A stretch of 64,000 bases of DNA, taken from the NCBI GenBank assembly GCA_910587165.1, contig CAJUKP010000005.1, positions 1 to 64,000 of the forward strand, read 5' to 3'. Below are positions 61,380 to 64,000 of this stretch, one piece after another. The notes below the pieces were generated by a model. That model saw only the letters and a list, made by a program, of their open reading frames with translations. It made no database searches and was not told the origin of the DNA. Every line of letters begins with the position of its first letter. The first letter of the stretch is position 1. A program made the position numbers and the translations under genes. Origin of the DNA: an uncultured Duncaniella sp. GTDB lineage: Bacteria > Bacteroidota > Bacteroidia > Bacteroidales > Muribaculaceae.

Positions 61380-62336
61380 TTAGAATTTTTGTCTTTTGAT
61401 TTTGCCGGAGGTTGCGGTGCGGGGGATTTCGGGAAGGTGGATGATATCGACCGGACAATGATGGAGCGGCAGCAATGGACGCAGGGATTGGAGGAGTTCG
61501 TGCCCCACAAGAGGAGAATCGGTCACCACCACAGCCTCTTCGCCCCAACGGAGCGATTGACGGGAGGTGACGTAGGCCGTCACTCCGGAAGGTAGCATTG
61601 GCATAAGCACCCGCTCCACCTCCTCGGGGTGTATCTTTACTCCGCCGGAATTGATCACATTGTCATACCGGCCGAGCCACCGGAAGGTGACATCAGACCG
61701 GAGTTCCGCAATGTCGTTGGTGATGAGTGTGCCGAACGAGAGTGTGGACGAATGTATCACGAGACATCCGCGCCGGTCCAACGAGAATTCATAGCCCGGG
61801 AGCGCATTGAAACACTCCTCGCCCACCCTGCGGAGGGCTACATGGCTGCAGGTCTCGGTCATGCCATAGGTTGCGTAGGCTCTTATGCCGGTAGCGGCCA
61901 GGACGCGCTCATCGGACGCCGGAAGTGGCGCACCTCCAATTATCAGATTGTCGACAAGTGGGAAAGCGGCTGATTCCATGAGTCCACCGAGCTGTGAGGG
62001 GACGATGGGGAGCAGCGAGATCCGCTCCGTGCAGGCAACACTGCCGAGCGGACGGGAGGAAGGATTCTCCACCACAAGCCGGCATCCGGCAGTCAGCGCC
62101 CTGACAATCTGCATCTTTCCGGCTATGTATGACGGACTGAGCGGAAGATACAGCAGCGAACCGCACCCGAGACCGAAGAACTCAATGGTGGCGCGCGCCG
62201 AAGCCTCCATGTCAGATTTGAGAAGCTCTATCTCCTTGGGTGTGCCGGTGGATCCTGAGGTATGGGCCGTGACGGTGGGAGATGCGGAGCGCCATTCTCT
62301 GACAAAGGCCTCGGCCTCAGGGGTCAGAACAAGCAT
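61380..62336 (-). CDS. menE: o-succinylbenzoate-CoA ligase
   Basis: 318 residues from the ATG at 62336 (an ATG at 62348 gives four more). The AMP-binding loop is TAHTSGSTGTPKEIELL, then TYGMTETCSHVALR, GRYDNVINSGGVKIHPEEVE and the C-terminal lysine motif TATSGKIKR, all intact. MenE activates o-succinylbenzoate with CoA in menaquinone synthesis. It is short compared with E. coli MenE (about 450) because the N-terminal subdomain is reduced, as in other Bacteroidetes. It overlaps menC by 13 nt. Confidence 0.88.
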   Translation of the reverse strand: MLVLTPEAEAFVREWRSASPTVTAHTSGSTGTPKEIELLKSDMEASARATIEFFGLGCGSLLYLPLSPSYIAGKMQIVRALTAGCRLVVENPSSRPLGSVACTERISLLPIVPSQLGGLMESAAFPLVDNLIIGGAPLPASDERVLAATGIRAYATYGMTETCSHVALRRVGEECFNALPGYEFSLDRRGCLVIHSSTLSFGTLITNDIAELRSDVTFRWLGRYDNVINSGGVKIHPEEVERVLMPMLPSGVTAYVTSRQSLRWGEEAVVVTDSPLVGHELLQSLRPLLPLHHCPVDIIHLPEIPRTATSGKIKRQKF

Positions 62337-63346
62337 CGTGTGTCCCATTTTCCAGAGGGGTTGACACTCACCGTCCCTCCGGTCTGCATGAGCGGAGAGG
62401 GTATGTTGTTGTGATAGAGCTGGCCTGTGCCGAGCCCCTGAGGCATCGTCACCTCCCGGCGCGACAGCCATGAGCCTATGGCATTCAGCCCCACATTTGA
62501 TTCCAGAGCTGATGTGGCCCACCATCCGGCGCCACATTCTGCGGCGAGCCTGATCCATTCTTCCGAGCCGGAGAATCCACCGCATAGCGTTGGCTTTATG
62601 ATCACGTAGGCCGGGCGCACCTTCCCGAGCATACGCTCGCGCGATGCTGTGTCGTTGAGCCCTATAAGTTCCTCATCGAGAGCTACGGGTATAGGAGAGT
62701 CGCGGCATATACGGGCCATCTCCTCCCACTGTCCGGCCCTTATGGGCTGTTCAATGGAGTGTATGCCGAATGCAGCCAGACGCTCGAGCCTGCCGAGTGC
62801 CTCGGCAGGAGTGAAAGCACCGTTGGCATCGAGCCTGATCTGCACCTCCGGAGCCTGTGAACGCAAATAGCCCAGAAGATCCAGCTCGTCGGCAAAGTCG
62901 ATCCCGCCTATCTTGATTTTTATGCAGCCGAAACCTTCGGCAAGCTTGGCATCAACCCGTGCGCGCATCGTCTCACGGTCGCCCATCCAGATGAGGCCGT
63001 TTATGGGCACACACCACGGAGCCGGGTTGAAGGGACGCATCACTCCACCGGCCTCAAGATCGGCAACCGCCGTCTCGAATCCCATCTTTATGGATGGCCA
63101 GGCGTCGAGCAGAGCCGGATCCGCGGCATAGCGGTCAGGCTCGCGGCACACAGCCGAGAGCATCTCCTCATAATCCGGACGGTCATCGCAACTGAGTCCC
63201 CTGAACAGGGCCGCCTCGCCGAGACCGCTTACGCCATCACGGTGAAGCCGGATGAAATACGTGTCCTTGTGCCTGAGCCGCTCGCGTGACGTGATGGCCG
63301 TGAAGCGGAAATCAAGTCTGTAACGGCACCATTCGCCCGTCATCAT
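62324..63346 (-). CDS. menC: o-succinylbenzoate synthase
   Basis: 340 residues of the enolase superfamily. The catalytic lysine pair is in CIKIKIGG, the metal ligands are in IRLDANGAF, SIEQPI and VALDEELIG, and the second lysine is in VIIKPTLCGGF. MenC dehydrates SHCHC to o-succinylbenzoate. A chloromuconate-cycloisomerase or dipeptide-epimerase role is possible for this fold, but the genes beside it (menE, menB) decide. Start overlaps the menB stop by 4 nt. Confidence 0.9.
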   Translation of the reverse strand: MMTGEWCRYRLDFRFTAITSRERLRHKDTYFIRLHRDGVSGLGEAALFRGLSCDDRPDYEEMLSAVCREPDRYAADPALLDAWPSIKMGFETAVADLEAGGVMRPFNPAPWCVPINGLIWMGDRETMRARVDAKLAEGFGCIKIKIGGIDFADELDLLGYLRSQAPEVQIRLDANGAFTPAEALGRLERLAAFGIHSIEQPIRAGQWEEMARICRDSPIPVALDEELIGLNDTASRERMLGKVRPAYVIIKPTLCGGFSGSEEWIRLAAECGAGWWATSALESNVGLNAIGSWLSRREVTMPQGLGTGQLYHNNIPSPLMQTGGTVSVNPSGKWDTRCLF

Positions 63347-64000
63347 CCCGGGAACTTAGGGAACTGATCGAAGTCAGGGTCACGCTTCTCAAGGAATGCG
63401 TTCTTTCCCTCCTGTGCCTCGGCCATCAGATAGTACATGAGAGTGGCATCACCTGCAAACTCCATCATGCCTCGCTGTCCGTCGAGCTCGGCATTGAGAG
63501 CTCGCTTTATCATGCGGATAGCCATCGGCGAGCGCGAGAGGATGGTCTCGCACCACTCCACTGTCTCGTCCTCGAGCCTCTCGAAAGGAACCACTTTGTT
63601 GACCATACCCATCTCCTCGGCCTCGCGGGCAGTGTACTGGCGGCAGAGGAACCAAATCTCGCGGGCTTTCTTCTGCCCCACGCAACGGGCCAGATAGCTC
63701 GAGCCGAAACCGGCATCGAAACTGCCCACCTTAGGACCGGTCTGTCCGAACCGGGCGTTTTCCGAGGCGATGGTGAGGTCACAGACCACATGGAGCACAT
63801 GGCCACCTCCGATGGCATAGCCGTTGACCATCGCGATCACGGGCTTGGGTATGGAACGTATGGCCTTGTGGAGATCAAGCACATTGAGACGCGGCACTCC
63901 GTTGTCGTCGATATATCCTCCGACACCTTTCACCTTCTGGTCGCCACCTGAGCAGAATGCCTTGTCGCCTGTTCCGGTGAGTATGATCACCCCTATGTCC
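63343..64000 (-). CDS. menB: 1,4-dihydroxy-2-naphthoyl-CoA synthase, N-terminus outside the window
   Basis: At least 219 residues of the crotonase fold; the frame is open to the right edge, so the first 50-60 residues are missing. Motifs seen are KAFCSGGDQKVKGVGGYID, MVNGYAIGGGHVLHVVCDL and TGPKVGSFDAGFGSSYLAR, the MenB pattern with its oxyanion loop and the long flexible loop. It closes the naphthoquinone ring in menaquinone synthesis. In Bacteroidetes menF and menD usually lie before it. Confidence 0.93.
   Translation of the reverse strand, partial: DIGVIILTGTGDKAFCSGGDQKVKGVGGYIDDNGVPRLNVLDLHKAIRSIPKPVIAMVNGYAIGGGHVLHVVCDLTIASENARFGQTGPKVGSFDAGFGSSYLARCVGQKKAREIWFLCRQYTAREAEEMGMVNKVVPFERLEDETVEWCETILSRSPMAIRMIKRALNAELDGQRGMMEFAGDATLMYYLMAEAQEGKNAFLEKRDPDFDQFPKFPG

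Noticed and set aside
1..64000. CRISPR array, prophage or transposase gene
   Set aside because: No regularly spaced short repeats, integrase, capsid or transposase sequence was found; the only repeats are the palindromes and the direct repeats described.

Overview
The window looks like chromosome from a gut-type Bacteroidales bacterium; a Muribaculaceae relative is my best guess, not proven. Several things point there: FimA/Mfa1-style fimbrial lipoproteins, a DUF3575/DUF3868 pair, a TonB receptor with a surface lipoprotein, menaquinone genes, C-terminal motifs like type IX secretion signals, and many sites matching the Bacteroidetes promoter (TTTG, 19-21 nt, TAnnTTTG).

Layout. 0.3-10.7 kb (minus): a six-gene fimbria operon (DUF3575, DUF3868/OmpA-like, Mfa1 stalk subunit, Mfa2-type anchor, two DUF4906-like large lipoproteins), with a promoter at the right end and a terminator-like hairpin after the stalk gene. 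11.1 kb: tRNA-Leu(TAG), then a long palindrome. 11.4-16.7 kb (minus): M16 peptidase, PD-(D/E)XK protein, MazG, CpsB-like phosphatase. 16.8-19.6 kb (plus): cobU-cobT-cobS-cobC, the nucleotide-loop genes. 19.6-42.5 kb (minus): a very long run of 16 mostly overlapping genes headed by a cobalamin riboswitch (about 42.68-42.87 kb). It starts with uptake genes (TonB receptor, DUF4374 lipoprotein), continues with an exported CbiK and a membrane-anchored CobN-like protein, then an ABC importer, then the anaerobic (early cobalt insertion) corrin pathway with four two-domain fusions, and ends with cbiB. CbiL/CobI is not present in the window.

42.9-46.4 kb is an AT-richer patchwork: a small hypothetical gene, two exported proteins, a Crp-family regulator and two families of near-identical direct repeats that carry promoter elements. 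46.4-52.2 kb (plus) is a five-gene catabolic operon (DHDPS-family lyase, Na+/solute symporter, Fe-alcohol dehydrogenase, PdxA-family dehydrogenase, DUF1537 four-carbon acid-sugar kinase) that probably ends in dihydroxyacetone phosphate. 52.4-56.9 kb (plus): Wza-like exporter, Wzz-like chain-length protein and an exported M23/LysM peptidase. 57.0-58.7 kb: AspT/YidE-type transporter. 58.7-61.2 kb (minus): NfeD-type membrane protease and a flippase-like membrane protein. A second long palindrome of the same family as the 11.3-kb one lies at 61.2-61.4 kb, followed by menE, menC and the end of menB (minus), which runs off the right edge.

The most unusual points are the riboswitch-controlled system that puts a CbiK and an orphan CobN-like chelatase outside the cytoplasm next to corrinoid import, the acid-sugar operon, the family of long palindromes, and the promoter-bearing direct repeats around the 43-46 kb block.
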